Assembly: GCA_021799435.1 (NCBI GenBank) | Contig: JAJZAN010000010.1 | Coordinates: 1 to 54,858, forward strand | From: Bacillota bacterium | Lineage (GTDB): Bacteria > Bacillota > Sulfobacillia > Sulfobacillales > Sulfobacillaceae | Length of the DNA: 54,858 nucleotides | Direction: 5' to 3' | Part shown: one piece after another, positions 1 through 8,186 of the stretch | Numbering within the stretch: position 1 is the first letter of the stretch | How the letters are laid out: the number at the start of each line of letters is the position of its first letter | Made by a program: the position numbers and the translations under genes | The notes under the pieces: generated by a model | Seen by the model: the letters and a program-made list of their open reading frames with translations, nothing else | The model's database searches: none | Told to the model about the DNA's origin: nothing

Positions 1-9
1 TTCCGATCT
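1..9. other. Probable Illumina adapter remnant at contig end
   Basis: The first nine bases, TTCCGATCT, equal the 3' end of the standard Illumina sequencing adapter (known: the adapter ends GCTCTTCCGATCT). A nine-base match exactly at the end of a contig is unlikely by chance, so these bases are probably not biological. Confidence 0.7.
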
Positions 10-98
10 AACTTTTCATTCCGCTAATGTGGTTCATGACCCCTACGAATATTAGAACCGAGCTTACCCACACCCTCCGATTAAGGAGGGTGTTTTTG
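10..98 (+). ncRNA. 3' half of repeated leader RNA element (copy 0)
   Basis: This is the partial fifth member of a leader family whose full copies lie near 25.05, 31.91, 34.84 and 41.10 kb. It keeps the CATGAC-CCTAC block, a short following hairpin region and the GCTTACC end seen in the others, then a strong terminator. The 5' hairpins and promoter are missing because the contig starts here. Unlike the full copies it stands far (about 165 bp) from the next gene. Confidence 0.5.
71..97 (+). terminator. Intrinsic terminator of leader copy 0
   Basis: Perfect 8-bp stem CACCCTCC/GGAGGGTG with a 6-nt loop, followed by TTTTT. From here to base 264 no gene is visible. Confidence 0.85.
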
Positions 99-264
99 TG
101 CCCCAGTTTGAAGCACAAAGGAAATAAATGTAACCAAGTTGTGACGTAATTTCTTGGTGATTGTGACACTCTCCTTTGATAACGTGATCCCATAAACAGT
201 CTGCACACACCCTTGCGCGCGGACAACGCACTTGTTCACACTGAATGCAGGAGGGGATTGGATT

Positions 265-732
265 ATGAGCATATCGTTGGGAACGAAGTCTTTGACTGGA
301 TCTGGATGCTCGCAAGAAGATTCGGCACGGTGGGCCCTTTGGGAAAGGCCCGATCCAGCGCAAGTCAAAGTCATCGACCTGCACCGGCAATTCATGCGGG
401 AGGAGTATCTTCTGCAGGACAACGTGGCCCTGAGATGGAGACTGGGCTACATGCCCCGCGCAGTGACAATCTGTATGCCCGTCCGTGTGTGGCAAGGGAC
501 CACCCGGGTGGGGGATAACGAATACGTTCTTTTGTATCGCACTGACGCACGCGACCCTTTGACGACGGGATTTACCACATTTACCGTCGATCCACTGGAG
601 CGGCGCCTAAGCCATAATATTGAGGTTATGATTGAGTGGTCGGTCAACAGAGTCGAGCGGTGCACGCAGGAATGGCGAGACGCTATCACGGCTATGACAG
701 CACTAAACCACGGCGTCAAGACCGTGGTTTAG
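265..732 (+). CDS. Hypothetical protein, 155 aa
   Basis: I do not recognise this protein. The start ATG at 265 was chosen because an AGGAGG ribosome site lies about ten bases upstream; earlier in-frame TTG codons have none. There is no signal peptide, membrane segment or cysteine motif. The middle (around residues 55-110) looks like a beta-rich soluble fold with many charged residues. Its last ten codons are also one half of an 11-bp inverted repeat that can terminate transcription. It is convergent with the GntR-like gene downstream. Confidence 0.6.
   Translation: MSISLGTKSLTGSGCSQEDSARWALWERPDPAQVKVIDLHRQFMREEYLLQDNVALRWRLGYMPRAVTICMPVRVWQGTTRVGDNEYVLLYRTDARDPLTTGFTTFTVDPLERRLSHNIEVMIEWSVNRVERCTQEWRDAITAMTALNHGVKTVV
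703..732. terminator. Bidirectional hairpin overlapping the stop codon
   Basis: Perfect 11-bp inverted repeat CTAAACCACGG / CCGTGGTTTAG with an 8-nt loop. The right arm contains the TAG stop of the 265-732 gene. It lies between two convergent genes, which fits a two-way terminator although the T-tracts are poor. Confidence 0.6.
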
Positions 733-768
733 TCCCTCGGATATCATCTTCTCTGCGTCATTGAGGAG

Positions 769-1692
769 TCATGGTTGCGGCAACCACGATCCGTTAGGCA
801 CAAACCCGTGCTGCGAGGTAAAGGTAAATCGGTCGGCCCGATAATCACTAATTTGAGCAAAGACGAGAAGGTTGTTCCGATCATATGCGCGGCGATGGAA
901 GGTTACGATGGTAAATGGTTCCACCCATTTACTGCCGACCAGGAAATCGCCGCGTTGCTCTGGGGATGCGACCTGCACCGAGAACGTCTCGTCGATTCTA
1001 GATACGGGGATGATTGTGGCTAAATCCCGCAAGGTTGCGGGGCTTTTAGCGGAAATATGGTTTATCACTTCCATGGCCAGTTCGGGATACGGAAAGACCC
1101 ATGTTTCGTGACGTGCGACAACATCTCGAGCCGACCAAACACGATCAACAAAATGAAACACCTTGACGTTATCGACCGTGCGGCCTTCGCTGAAATCAGC
1201 CACAAACTCATCGGGAATCGCTGTGGTATTGATGGCAATGGGTTCCCACATAAGGGGAAAAGGTTGGGGAGTCTCCGTCGCATCGGGAATTGACTGGCGC
1301 ATGATTTTGGTCATGAGGTCAGCAGACAATCCGTTCCGATTGCTTTCATAGCGATGCGGCTTGGTTACGATATAACGATGAACATTATTGTATTCAGTCC
1401 CGAGTGTCACATATCCCCGAAATGCGAGAATATAAAGCGCATCACCGACGGCACGTTGGTTGATGGCAGACTTACCGCGATAGAAGGACGATAATGCATT
1501 CCGATCAGGGAGCACGGTGCCCACCTTTAACTCACCCGACTCGATGTCCTCGATGACACGAGCCGCTAATTGCTCAGCGGTCGTCTCGAACGGGAAGAGT
1601 TTCATAGGCACCGCGCGGCCTTTCAGAACCACATTACCTTTGTCCGTTGACGCGGGTGTGCGCCGCGTGCGTGGTTTATTGGAATTAGCCAT
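769..1692 (-). CDS. GntR-family-like transcriptional regulator, 307 aa
   Basis: Residues about 35-100 form a winged-helix domain of GntR type: AEQLAARVIEDIESGEL, then GTVLPDRNAL and a recognition-helix region ending in RGYVTLG. The remaining 200 residues are an effector-like domain that only loosely resembles UTRA domains, so the ligand is unknown. The ATG at 1692 follows an excellent AGGAGG site. An imperfect GTGGC...GCCAC repeat just upstream could be an autoregulatory operator (inference). The XRE gene upstream is on the same strand; the two may control the pilus operon to the right. Confidence 0.7.
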   Translation of the reverse strand: MANSNKPRTRRTPASTDKGNVVLKGRAVPMKLFPFETTAEQLAARVIEDIESGELKVGTVLPDRNALSSFYRGKSAINQRAVGDALYILAFRGYVTLGTEYNNVHRYIVTKPHRYESNRNGLSADLMTKIMRQSIPDATETPQPFPLMWEPIAINTTAIPDEFVADFSEGRTVDNVKVFHFVDRVWSARDVVARHETWVFPYPELAMEVINHISAKSPATLRDLATIIPVSRIDETFSVQVASPEQRGDFLVGSKWVEPFTIVTFHRRAYDRNNLLVFAQISDYRADRFTFTSQHGFVPNGSWLPQP

Positions 1693-1763
1693 AATTCCTC
1701 CTTAAGTGGCTTCCTTACTTTATTGTGCCACAAAAGGGGCGAAATGCACGCAACGGGCGTCCG

Positions 1764-2018
1764 TCATGATGGAAATAATTCTTCAATGCTGCTATCGAGA
1801 ACCTCAGCCAGTCGTTTTGCTTCTCCCAGACGCGGCTCACGCTTGGAGTTTTCGATTTGTTCCAATCGTGCTCGGGTGACCCCAACTTTTTTAGCTAATT
1901 GATCTTGTGTGAGACCCATGGTGCTCCTAACGACTTTGATGGTGTTAAATTGGGGCTTTACTCGCGTTGCGATGATACCCAGCTCCTTTCCTGATGATTT
2001 TATTGTTGAGCCTATCAT
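1764..2018 (-). CDS. XRE-family helix-turn-helix protein, about 70-84 aa
   Basis: Residues 27-84 are a complete HTH_3/XRE domain: IKVVRSTMGLTQDQLAKKVG, VTRARLEQIENSKREPR and LAEVLDSSIEELF. The protein is little more than the DNA-binding domain, as in small phage or plasmid repressors. The start is doubtful: the ATG at 2018 lies inside a good -10 box, so translation probably begins further in. A GGAAAGGAG site is correctly placed for an ATC codon at 1976. It is divergent from the pilus operon and is the obvious candidate for its control. Confidence 0.75.
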   Translation of the reverse strand: MIGSTIKSSGKELGIIATRVKPQFNTIKVVRSTMGLTQDQLAKKVGVTRARLEQIENSKREPRLGEAKRLAEVLDSSIEELFPS

Positions 2019-2042
2019 ATATCAGTGGCTAATGTCGCACAA
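2014..2042 (-). promoter_or_regulatory. Promoter of the XRE gene
   Basis: Reading leftwards: TTGTGC (2042-2037), 17-bp spacer, TATGAT (2019-2014). The -10 overlaps the first possible ATG of the XRE gene, so the mRNA starts downstream of that codon. The rest of the divergent gap to 2121 must hold the rightward pilus-operon promoter; I see only weak candidates. Confidence 0.55.
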
Positions 2043-2121
2043 AGTAAATATACGCTATAAATTTGATGCAAGAACTACTATAGTGTGTCAAAATAGAAGC
2101 AGAGAATGGAGGCTTCAATGG

Positions 2122-3438
2122 ATGAGGATTGTCATTGTCGATGAGGCCCGCTTTTGTGGATGGATTATCCCGAAACTGCAAGCCCTGTTGCCGCAGGAGC
2201 GGTTTGAAGAGGCCAATTTTTTGGCTGCGCAAATGGTTGATGCGTGGCAGGCCGATGCCCCGGATGTGGTGGTGTTGACGCGACACTCTCAAGGCGTGGT
2301 TCATGAACGTTCGCTGGACGAGTGGATTCGGCGCATTACCAGTACGGTGCATACGCGCATCGTGCTGATTACTGAACCAATCGATCCCCCCGGCGACCGT
2401 CTCATGCGTCTTTGTGCAGATTTAGGAATCAACGACGTGGTACAGGCTGAACCGATTGGTCAGGAGCAGATCGTGGAGATTGCGGATGTCATCCAACACC
2501 CCAAGGGCCCTTGGGCCATGGCGCCGTATCGGAGTCACCACGACCCGCACGAGGAACCCTCTACACCCGACAAACGCCAGCCGATTGGGGAGGCCTCGTA
2601 CTTTAAGCGTCGGCCAAAGTTTGGGATCGGCGTTGCCAAAGAGCGAAACCGTGAACCGCAGAAGCAACAGACCGACGCCGAAGATACTTCACCTGTTGCA
2701 CGTCCTCCACGTATGCCCATGTCGTATGCGGTACGGCAGTTGATCGCCGTTCAGGGTATGGGAGGCGGCGTGGGATCGACCATGGTGGCTACGCAGTTGG
2801 CGCGTGCGCTCACACAATTAGGGAGGGTGCTCTTGCTGGATTGGGATGCTCGCGGGGCAGTTAGTGCGTGGTTGGGTGATCAGCCACCCAACGACCATTG
2901 CTGGGAAACTCCGCAGATGCCGGATGTTCGGGAGGTGCGCCGGTGGGCTGAGCGCGTCTGGCACTACGAGGTCCAATTCCACGTATTGACTTCGAATGGA
3001 CACTTTCCCGAACGGCCTATCGTGTGGTCGGAAGTAGAGATGGATGATTTGATTCGTTGGGCACAGCGCCAATATGACTATGTTGTCGTCGATTTAGGAG
3101 GAGGATGGTCGGACCCGCGATGCGCCTGGGTCACCGCGATGGCGGACGTCAGTGTGCTGGTTTCCGGCCCTTATGAATACCACCAAGCCTTGGCCTTGCG
3201 TTGGCAGCAGTGGACCCAGGCCAACGAATGGCTGGTAGCGGATCGGCACCTGTGGGTCGGGGTGGGCTACGGCATCACCAAGCCCCAAAAGCGGCAATGG
3301 GAACGCGTTGTCGGCGAACGCTGGACGAGCATCATGGACCGGGCGAGTACCGCGGAAGATGAACCATTGCGGGCCATCCTTGCCGCTGTGACAACTCGCG
3401 CCGCAATAGGCGTCAAAATTATTGAGGAGGACCAGTGA
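2122..3438 (+). CDS. CpaE/TadZ-like ATPase with altered Walker A, 438 aa
   Basis: The N-terminal 110 residues look like a pseudo-receiver domain (MRIVIVDEARFCGW...). After a charged linker comes a MinD/ParA-superfamily domain. Its P-loop near residue 215 reads GGGVGSTMVA: the signature GKT is replaced by GST, as in some CpaE/TadZ proteins that localise the pilus machine rather than cycle like ParA (family knowledge). LLLDWDARGAVSAWLG and YVVVDLGGG follow as the other nucleotide motifs. Start ATG 2122 has GGAGG nine bases upstream; the frame is open further 5' without a ribosome site. First gene of the pilus operon. Confidence 0.75.
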   Translation: MRIVIVDEARFCGWIIPKLQALLPQERFEEANFLAAQMVDAWQADAPDVVVLTRHSQGVVHERSLDEWIRRITSTVHTRIVLITEPIDPPGDRLMRLCADLGINDVVQAEPIGQEQIVEIADVIQHPKGPWAMAPYRSHHDPHEEPSTPDKRQPIGEASYFKRRPKFGIGVAKERNREPQKQQTDAEDTSPVARPPRMPMSYAVRQLIAVQGMGGGVGSTMVATQLARALTQLGRVLLLDWDARGAVSAWLGDQPPNDHCWETPQMPDVREVRRWAERVWHYEVQFHVLTSNGHFPERPIVWSEVEMDDLIRWAQRQYDYVVVDLGGGWSDPRCAWVTAMADVSVLVSGPYEYHQALALRWQQWTQANEWLVADRHLWVGVGYGITKPQKRQWERVVGERWTSIMDRASTAEDEPLRAILAAVTTRAAIGVKIIEEDQ

Positions 3439-3439
3439 A

Positions 3440-4765
3440 ATGCAACTCACATGGGAGACACCTACGCTCATTTGGATTGAGGACGCGATAGCAGAGCGCC
3501 TCGCTGAGCGGCTGCGAACTCAATGGGAGCCGATTTACTTGGCGCAGTCCCGCGAAGAGGCAGAAGCACTAGCGGCTGCGCATGAGATGGACCGGCTGAT
3601 TGCGGTGTACGGAAACGATGGACACGATTCATCCGTGTTGGCGGCGATTCCCCATCGGGCGGTATTGGGAGCGCCTGAGCAGGTCAAAACGGAAGACGAT
3701 ACGGATGTTTTGCATGGGCGGGTGCCGGGAAACGTGATTCAGTGGATGCAATCGCTGGATAAAGACTTAGAGCGCCCGATTGCCCGTCAATCACTGGATT
3801 GGGATGAAGAATCGGTGCCTGACCAGGCAATCGCACCACGAGAGAAACGGCCAACAGCGCGTGAATCGCGCTTTATTGAGCCACCGGAACGGACCCATCG
3901 CATTGTGGCGTCGTTCTCCACCGCCGGAGGTGTCGGCAAGACGACGACCATCAGCATCATGGCGCGGCTTCTTCAAGAAAGCGGGCGAACGGTAGCTGTG
4001 GTCGAGGCAGACGAGGAAAAGGCCGGCATCTTGCGGCTGTTTGGCCTGCAACCTGCGCGTGACGGGTTGGACACTATTGCCGACTTCGTTTGGTCGGATT
4101 CCGAGGCGCTTCAGGCGAAATTGGAGAAAATGGCCGTGCCCATCAGCCAGCGTGGAATGCCCGATATCACCATCTATCCCTTGATCGGGACGTTGGACGG
4201 ACTGCAAGTATCGAGCAGGGAGATATTTGCGGACTTTTTGAACCACCTAAAAAAGGACTACGAATACGTGTTGGTGGATTTGGGGCCTCGCTTGCGAGAT
4301 GAAATGACGATTGGCACGCTCATCGCGGCGGACGCGGTCATCTTGGTTTATGAGGCCACGGAGCCGAATCTGGATGCGGCAATTCGACACTTGGAGATTG
4401 TCGAGCAAACGAAGCTTTGCTCGAAAGACAAGTACATGCTTCTCATTAACAAAGTCTCGAATCACTCAATAAAGCCGGACCTCATGGGACGGACGCTGGA
4501 ACTCCCCATCATCGGGACTCTTCGGGAAGAAACGGATACGTATCACACAATGGCCAATACGGGCCGCATCAGTTTACCGTTCGATTCTCCTTGGAGATCA
4601 GCGATGAAAGCGCTGCTCAAGCATGTGGGGGACGAGGATGAGATGGAGGAAGAAACGCTCGTGCCGAAGGGGGGCAAGGCCCGTGCCCAAAAGACAGCGA
4701 GGCCGATTAAACCCAGACCCAGCGCTGAACGGAGTTTTATGCGGAAATTGCTGGGGCTTCGCTAG
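3440..4765 (+). CDS. CpaE/TadZ-like ATPase with canonical Walker A, 441 aa
   Basis: This is a second paralogous MinD/ParA-type ATPase directly after the first (1-bp gap). The N-terminal region of about 100 residues is again receiver-like. The P-loop near residue 160, STAGGVGKTTT, is canonical, followed by VAVVEADEEKAGILRLFGL and YVLVDLGPRLRDEM. The C-terminus is a basic tail ending FMRKLLGLR, possibly for membrane or partner binding. Having one catalytic and one degenerate copy suggests a heteromeric positioning ATPase for the CpaF motor (inference). GGAGG lies eight bases before the ATG. Confidence 0.78.
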   Translation: MQLTWETPTLIWIEDAIAERLAERLRTQWEPIYLAQSREEAEALAAAHEMDRLIAVYGNDGHDSSVLAAIPHRAVLGAPEQVKTEDDTDVLHGRVPGNVIQWMQSLDKDLERPIARQSLDWDEESVPDQAIAPREKRPTARESRFIEPPERTHRIVASFSTAGGVGKTTTISIMARLLQESGRTVAVVEADEEKAGILRLFGLQPARDGLDTIADFVWSDSEALQAKLEKMAVPISQRGMPDITIYPLIGTLDGLQVSSREIFADFLNHLKKDYEYVLVDLGPRLRDEMTIGTLIAADAVILVYEATEPNLDAAIRHLEIVEQTKLCSKDKYMLLINKVSNHSIKPDLMGRTLELPIIGTLREETDTYHTMANTGRISLPFDSPWRSAMKALLKHVGDEDEMEEETLVPKGGKARAQKTARPIKPRPSAERSFMRKLLGLR

Positions 4766-4780
4766 GGAGGAGAAAACTGT

Positions 4781-6211
4781 ATGAATGAATCGTTGAGTCG
4801 CAGGAAGGTGAATCTGCGTGATACCGCGGTTACGGCAACCCGGGAAAATACCAGCGAACAGGTGATAGACAGCAATCGGCGCGTTGCCATCATGCGCACG
4901 GAAATGAAAGATGACCGATGGCTCGCGATTAAATCCCGTGTCCGCAAACTTTCCATTGAACGAGGCGGCGAATTGTTCGATGACGTGGCTCTCCATGAAG
5001 ACGACATTCACCGTGTCTATCGTGAGGTGATTGCTGAACAAAGGGATCTGACCGAGGGTGAAAAGAAACGACTTCTGGATGAGATGGCGGACTATACATT
5101 CGGTTGGGGCCTCATAGAACAGCTTATGGATGACAAAGACATAACCGAGGTTATGATCGACGCTCCAGATCGCATCTGGTATCGGCGCAACGGAATTGAT
5201 TACCAGTACACGGACGACTATCCCGAAGCAAGCGGAAGGCCGATAAGTTTTGGTTCCGGCGTTGCGCTTGAGGAATGGCTCCAAAACCTGATCAAATATA
5301 GTGAACGGACGTTGAACTACGAAGAGCCGCTTATTGATGACGACCTGCCTGGCGGGGCACGGTTGGAGGCAACGTGGCTGCCCGTTTCTGAGTACCCTAC
5401 GGTTAACATTCGAAAATCGGTCAAACAAACCCGCCGGTATAAGCCCGAAGAGTGGGTGGAGCAAAATGTCTGGTCACAAGACATGGTTGACTGGTTGTTG
5501 AAAACAGTGGCTGCCTACGCAAATATCGTGATTTGTGGACCAACGGGCACAGGAAAGACAACGGTTATCCGGATGCTCATTGAAAACGGCGCATCGCCTA
5601 ACGATCGTATTATCCTCATCGAAGACATTCGAGAGACGAATGCTGAGCACCCTCGATTTCTGAGCCTACGGGTAGTGGAGCGCAAGAACAACCCCATTAC
5701 ACACACCGACCTGTTCGCGGCGGCGATGAGAAAAACGCCAACGCGGGTGTTCGTTTCAGAGCTCCGCAAACCGCCTGAGACGGTGGCCTTTTTGGAGACG
5801 ATCGGTTCTGGACATTCTGGCGCGATGACGTCGCAACATGGTGATGAACCAAGAATGGTCCTAAACACGATGATAGCACGAGCGGTGCAAGGCGGATGGG
5901 GAGCGATTCCGGAAATCGTTCGCGAAATGGTATTTGAAGCTGTCCAGATTCTCGTGTTCATTATGCCAATTGACAAGAACATGCGGCGAGTAACGCGGGT
6001 TGTCGAAGTTGTGCCGATGCATCTCTGGGATCGGTATGGCCGATTCCGCGACATCTTTCGCTGGAATCCCAAAACGGATGAACACGAATGGCTTACCGAC
6101 CCGATATCCGAGCACTTAGAGAAGTGGGAGTTTGCAGACCGAGTGCATATTCCACGAAAGCCGAAACCGATATTGCGTCAAAGAGAGGATATTCCTCATG
6201 ACATTCGTTAG
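4781..6211 (+). CDS. tadA: CpaF/TadA-type secretion motor ATPase, 476 aa
   Basis: Type II/IV secretion NTPase that powers pilus assembly at the cytoplasmic membrane. The N-terminal domain of about 150 residues contains the LIEQLMDDKDITEVMID block typical of CpaF. Walker A GPTGTGKTT lies near residue 255, the Asp box IILIEDIRETN follows, and FVSELRKPPE replaces the more usual GEIRG-type Walker B; the His box is AMTSQHG. A GGGAGGAG site precedes the ATG. Length fits CpaF. It overlaps tadB by 14 bp, so they are co-translated. Confidence 0.88.
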   Translation: MNESLSRRKVNLRDTAVTATRENTSEQVIDSNRRVAIMRTEMKDDRWLAIKSRVRKLSIERGGELFDDVALHEDDIHRVYREVIAEQRDLTEGEKKRLLDEMADYTFGWGLIEQLMDDKDITEVMIDAPDRIWYRRNGIDYQYTDDYPEASGRPISFGSGVALEEWLQNLIKYSERTLNYEEPLIDDDLPGGARLEATWLPVSEYPTVNIRKSVKQTRRYKPEEWVEQNVWSQDMVDWLLKTVAAYANIVICGPTGTGKTTVIRMLIENGASPNDRIILIEDIRETNAEHPRFLSLRVVERKNNPITHTDLFAAAMRKTPTRVFVSELRKPPETVAFLETIGSGHSGAMTSQHGDEPRMVLNTMIARAVQGGWGAIPEIVREMVFEAVQILVFIMPIDKNMRRVTRVVEVVPMHLWDRYGRFRDIFRWNPKTDEHEWLTDPISEHLEKWEFADRVHIPRKPKPILRQREDIPHDIR

Positions 6212-7079
6212 CGCATTGGCTTTAAGTATCGGAGTGTTTCTCCTGTTGGGCGGTAATTTCTCCAAAACATTGAGCCAACGGCTGTTGCTGCTTAATGGCA
6301 AGAACAAGGAACGCAAAGGGCCTAAACGAACCCCAGGCAAGGGTGCGTGGGTAACGAAACAGAGCATGTTGCTTCTGGGATGGTCGCCGCGTACCGTGCG
6401 TATCGCGTCGGCAATCTTAGCGGTAATGCTCGGCGGATTGTGGTTCATACTCACGCGCAATGTCGTGTCGGGAGTATTGATGGGGATTATGGGATGGCAG
6501 GTGCCCGGCATCGCGGCGGAAGTAAGGGCGGCTGGGATGCTGAATGCACAAGTGCGGCAAGTATCAACCTTTGTGGGAACATTTGCCGACAACCTCGAAA
6601 CCGGGAAACCCGTCGGACAGGCCATTGATGAGGCGGCACGATCCATCACGGGACCGCCTTTGAAGGATTCCGCTGATTTGGTGGTGCGGCGTCTTAAGGG
6701 AGGCTCAGACGTCGCGGACGCGTTGAGAGCGATGAGCGACAGACTGAACATGCCGACGTGGGATTTGTTTGTCGACATGGTGACGTTGAATCAAAAGGTA
6801 CGGAAATCACCTCAGATATTTCGTAATTTGGACTGGCAGTTGCAGGAGCTAGAGATGGTGCAGGTCGAGTTCCGTACGTCAATTAGCGGGATTATGGCCT
6901 TTATCATTGGGTTCTTTGGGATTATCGTGGCGGCCGGTCCTGTCGAGGCCCTTGTCGACCCGGCGCTCTGGAAGTACGTCACTCAACACTTGAGCTTTAT
7001 CCCTTTGGGGACCACAGCCATCGCCGTAATCTTATTAGGCGGCATTCGCAAATACTCGCGGTTGAAAGTCGCCATCTAG
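6198..7079 (+). CDS. tadB: TadB-like inner-membrane pilus assembly protein, 293 aa
   Basis: Type II secretion F-domain protein. One membrane segment is at residues 3-19, a pair at about 66-105, and two more at about 225-245 and 262-282. Between them lies the cytoplasmic helical F domain (FADNLETGKPVGQAIDEAA...LKGGSDVADALRAMSDRL). In Tad systems TadB and TadC form the platform on which TadA acts. The start ATG at 6198 lies inside the end of tadA. Confidence 0.8.
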   Translation: MTFVSALALSIGVFLLLGGNFSKTLSQRLLLLNGKNKERKGPKRTPGKGAWVTKQSMLLLGWSPRTVRIASAILAVMLGGLWFILTRNVVSGVLMGIMGWQVPGIAAEVRAAGMLNAQVRQVSTFVGTFADNLETGKPVGQAIDEAARSITGPPLKDSADLVVRRLKGGSDVADALRAMSDRLNMPTWDLFVDMVTLNQKVRKSPQIFRNLDWQLQELEMVQVEFRTSISGIMAFIIGFFGIIVAAGPVEALVDPALWKYVTQHLSFIPLGTTAIAVILLGGIRKYSRLKVAI

Positions 7080-7094
7080 AAAGGGGGGGCAGTT

Positions 7095-7916
7095 GTGAGT
7101 GCAGTTATGTTATCGCTAATCAGTGCTGGTGGTTTAGGAGGTGGTTGGTATGTGATTCGGTCGTATGATCCGGCGGAGGATCGCCGTCGCTTAGTAGCGG
7201 GCTCAAGCCAGGCGACGAAGGATGAAAAGTGGTGGAAGCGTTGGCGGGTGCCGTTGATAACGAAAGCCCAACGTGAACGCTTGGAGGTGACTGGCACCAG
7301 CGAAAAGACCTATATCCAAAGCATCCTGATGTTTGCGGGAATAGGGGCTGGGGGCGCGTGGCTCGGTCTGGGGCATTGGATCTTCGCCCTTGTCGGGGCG
7401 TTGGGGGGATACGGGTGGGCGTGGTTAACAGTGGCAGCGCGCCACCAAAATTGGCACAAAAGTGTCGTGGCGGGGCTTCACGATTTAGTAAGAATCCTTA
7501 AGCTGCGCATGATGGCCGGCGAAAAGCCGCCTTTAGCCGTCGAAAGGGTGGTAGACCTTCTGCCGGAGGCCTTAGCGGTCGAGTGGCGGCGCATGTTGGC
7601 ACAAATGCACGCGGGCGACAGCTTGGAAACAGCCCTCGATGCCCTGAACAGGAGAATTGCAGACAAGAATTTTACAGCCGTACTCACGCGAATACGCACC
7701 TATCATCGTACGGGAGTTCCCGATGATCCATTCGGGGATATGAGCGAGCGGCTAGCCAGGGTCGAAATGATTCAGCACGCCGGCAGGATGAAAAGATTGA
7801 CGGCTCCGCTGTCGTGGTACGCATTGATTGGATTTCTCGGGGTGTTCATGATCACGTTTGTACCGGACATGATCGTCCGAATCCTTCAAATGTTGTCTGG
7901 TAGTCCTATCTTTTAG
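7095..7916 (+). CDS. tadC: TadC-like inner-membrane pilus assembly protein, 273 aa
   Basis: Second F-domain platform protein. It has an N-terminal segment, a hydrophobic pair at about 78-115, a cytoplasmic domain with LVRILKLRMMAGEKPPLAVE and HAGDSLETALDALNRRI, and a last membrane segment near residues 235-255. The GTG start at 7095 has a G-rich AAGGGGGGG site upstream. Its place directly after tadB supports the call. Confidence 0.75.
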   Translation: MSAVMLSLISAGGLGGGWYVIRSYDPAEDRRRLVAGSSQATKDEKWWKRWRVPLITKAQRERLEVTGTSEKTYIQSILMFAGIGAGGAWLGLGHWIFALVGALGGYGWAWLTVAARHQNWHKSVVAGLHDLVRILKLRMMAGEKPPLAVERVVDLLPEALAVEWRRMLAQMHAGDSLETALDALNRRIADKNFTAVLTRIRTYHRTGVPDDPFGDMSERLARVEMIQHAGRMKRLTAPLSWYALIGFLGVFMITFVPDMIVRILQMLSGSPIF

Positions 7917-7977
7917 CTTTGTGTTGTCTACTGTTGTTGCATACAATAACTATGAGTGGCCGAAAGGGGCACAAAAG

Positions 7978-8133
7978 ATGGAACTGGATACAATTCTGTT
8001 TTGGGTTGGACGTATATTGATTGCCGCCTTCCTGATTATTGCGATGTTCAAGGGCGTTCAAGTGGTAGTACCCGGATGGTTCGATAATACAGTAGGTACA
8101 ACGTTGAATGGGGTTGTCTCGTCAATTCCGTAA
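7978..8133 (+). CDS. Small pilin-like membrane peptide, 51 aa
   Basis: The peptide begins MELDTILFWVGRILIAAFLI, a single hydrophobic helix with a short polar tail ending VSSIP. Size, position after tadC and composition fit a Flp-type major pilin, but I see no Gly-x4-Glu prepilin cleavage site. It may be assembled unprocessed or act as an accessory subunit. AAAGGGG precedes the ATG; the longer upstream frame lacks a ribosome site. Confidence 0.6.
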   Translation: MELDTILFWVGRILIAAFLIIAMFKGVQVVVPGWFDNTVGTTLNGVVSSIP

Positions 8134-8186
8134 CAAGCTCGCGCGGGAATTGGCGTCGCGGATAAATCCGAAGGAGATTAAAGGCT

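Noticed and set aside
2122-4765. ParA partition ATPases
   Set aside because: Receiver-like N-terminal domains and linkage to CpaF, TadB and TadC point to CpaE/TadZ, and the ParB-like gene is 47 kb away.
4598-5464. Reverse-strand ORF of 288 codons over the CpaE/CpaF junction
   Set aside because: Antisense to two recognised genes, with no promoter, ribosome site or protein-like motif.
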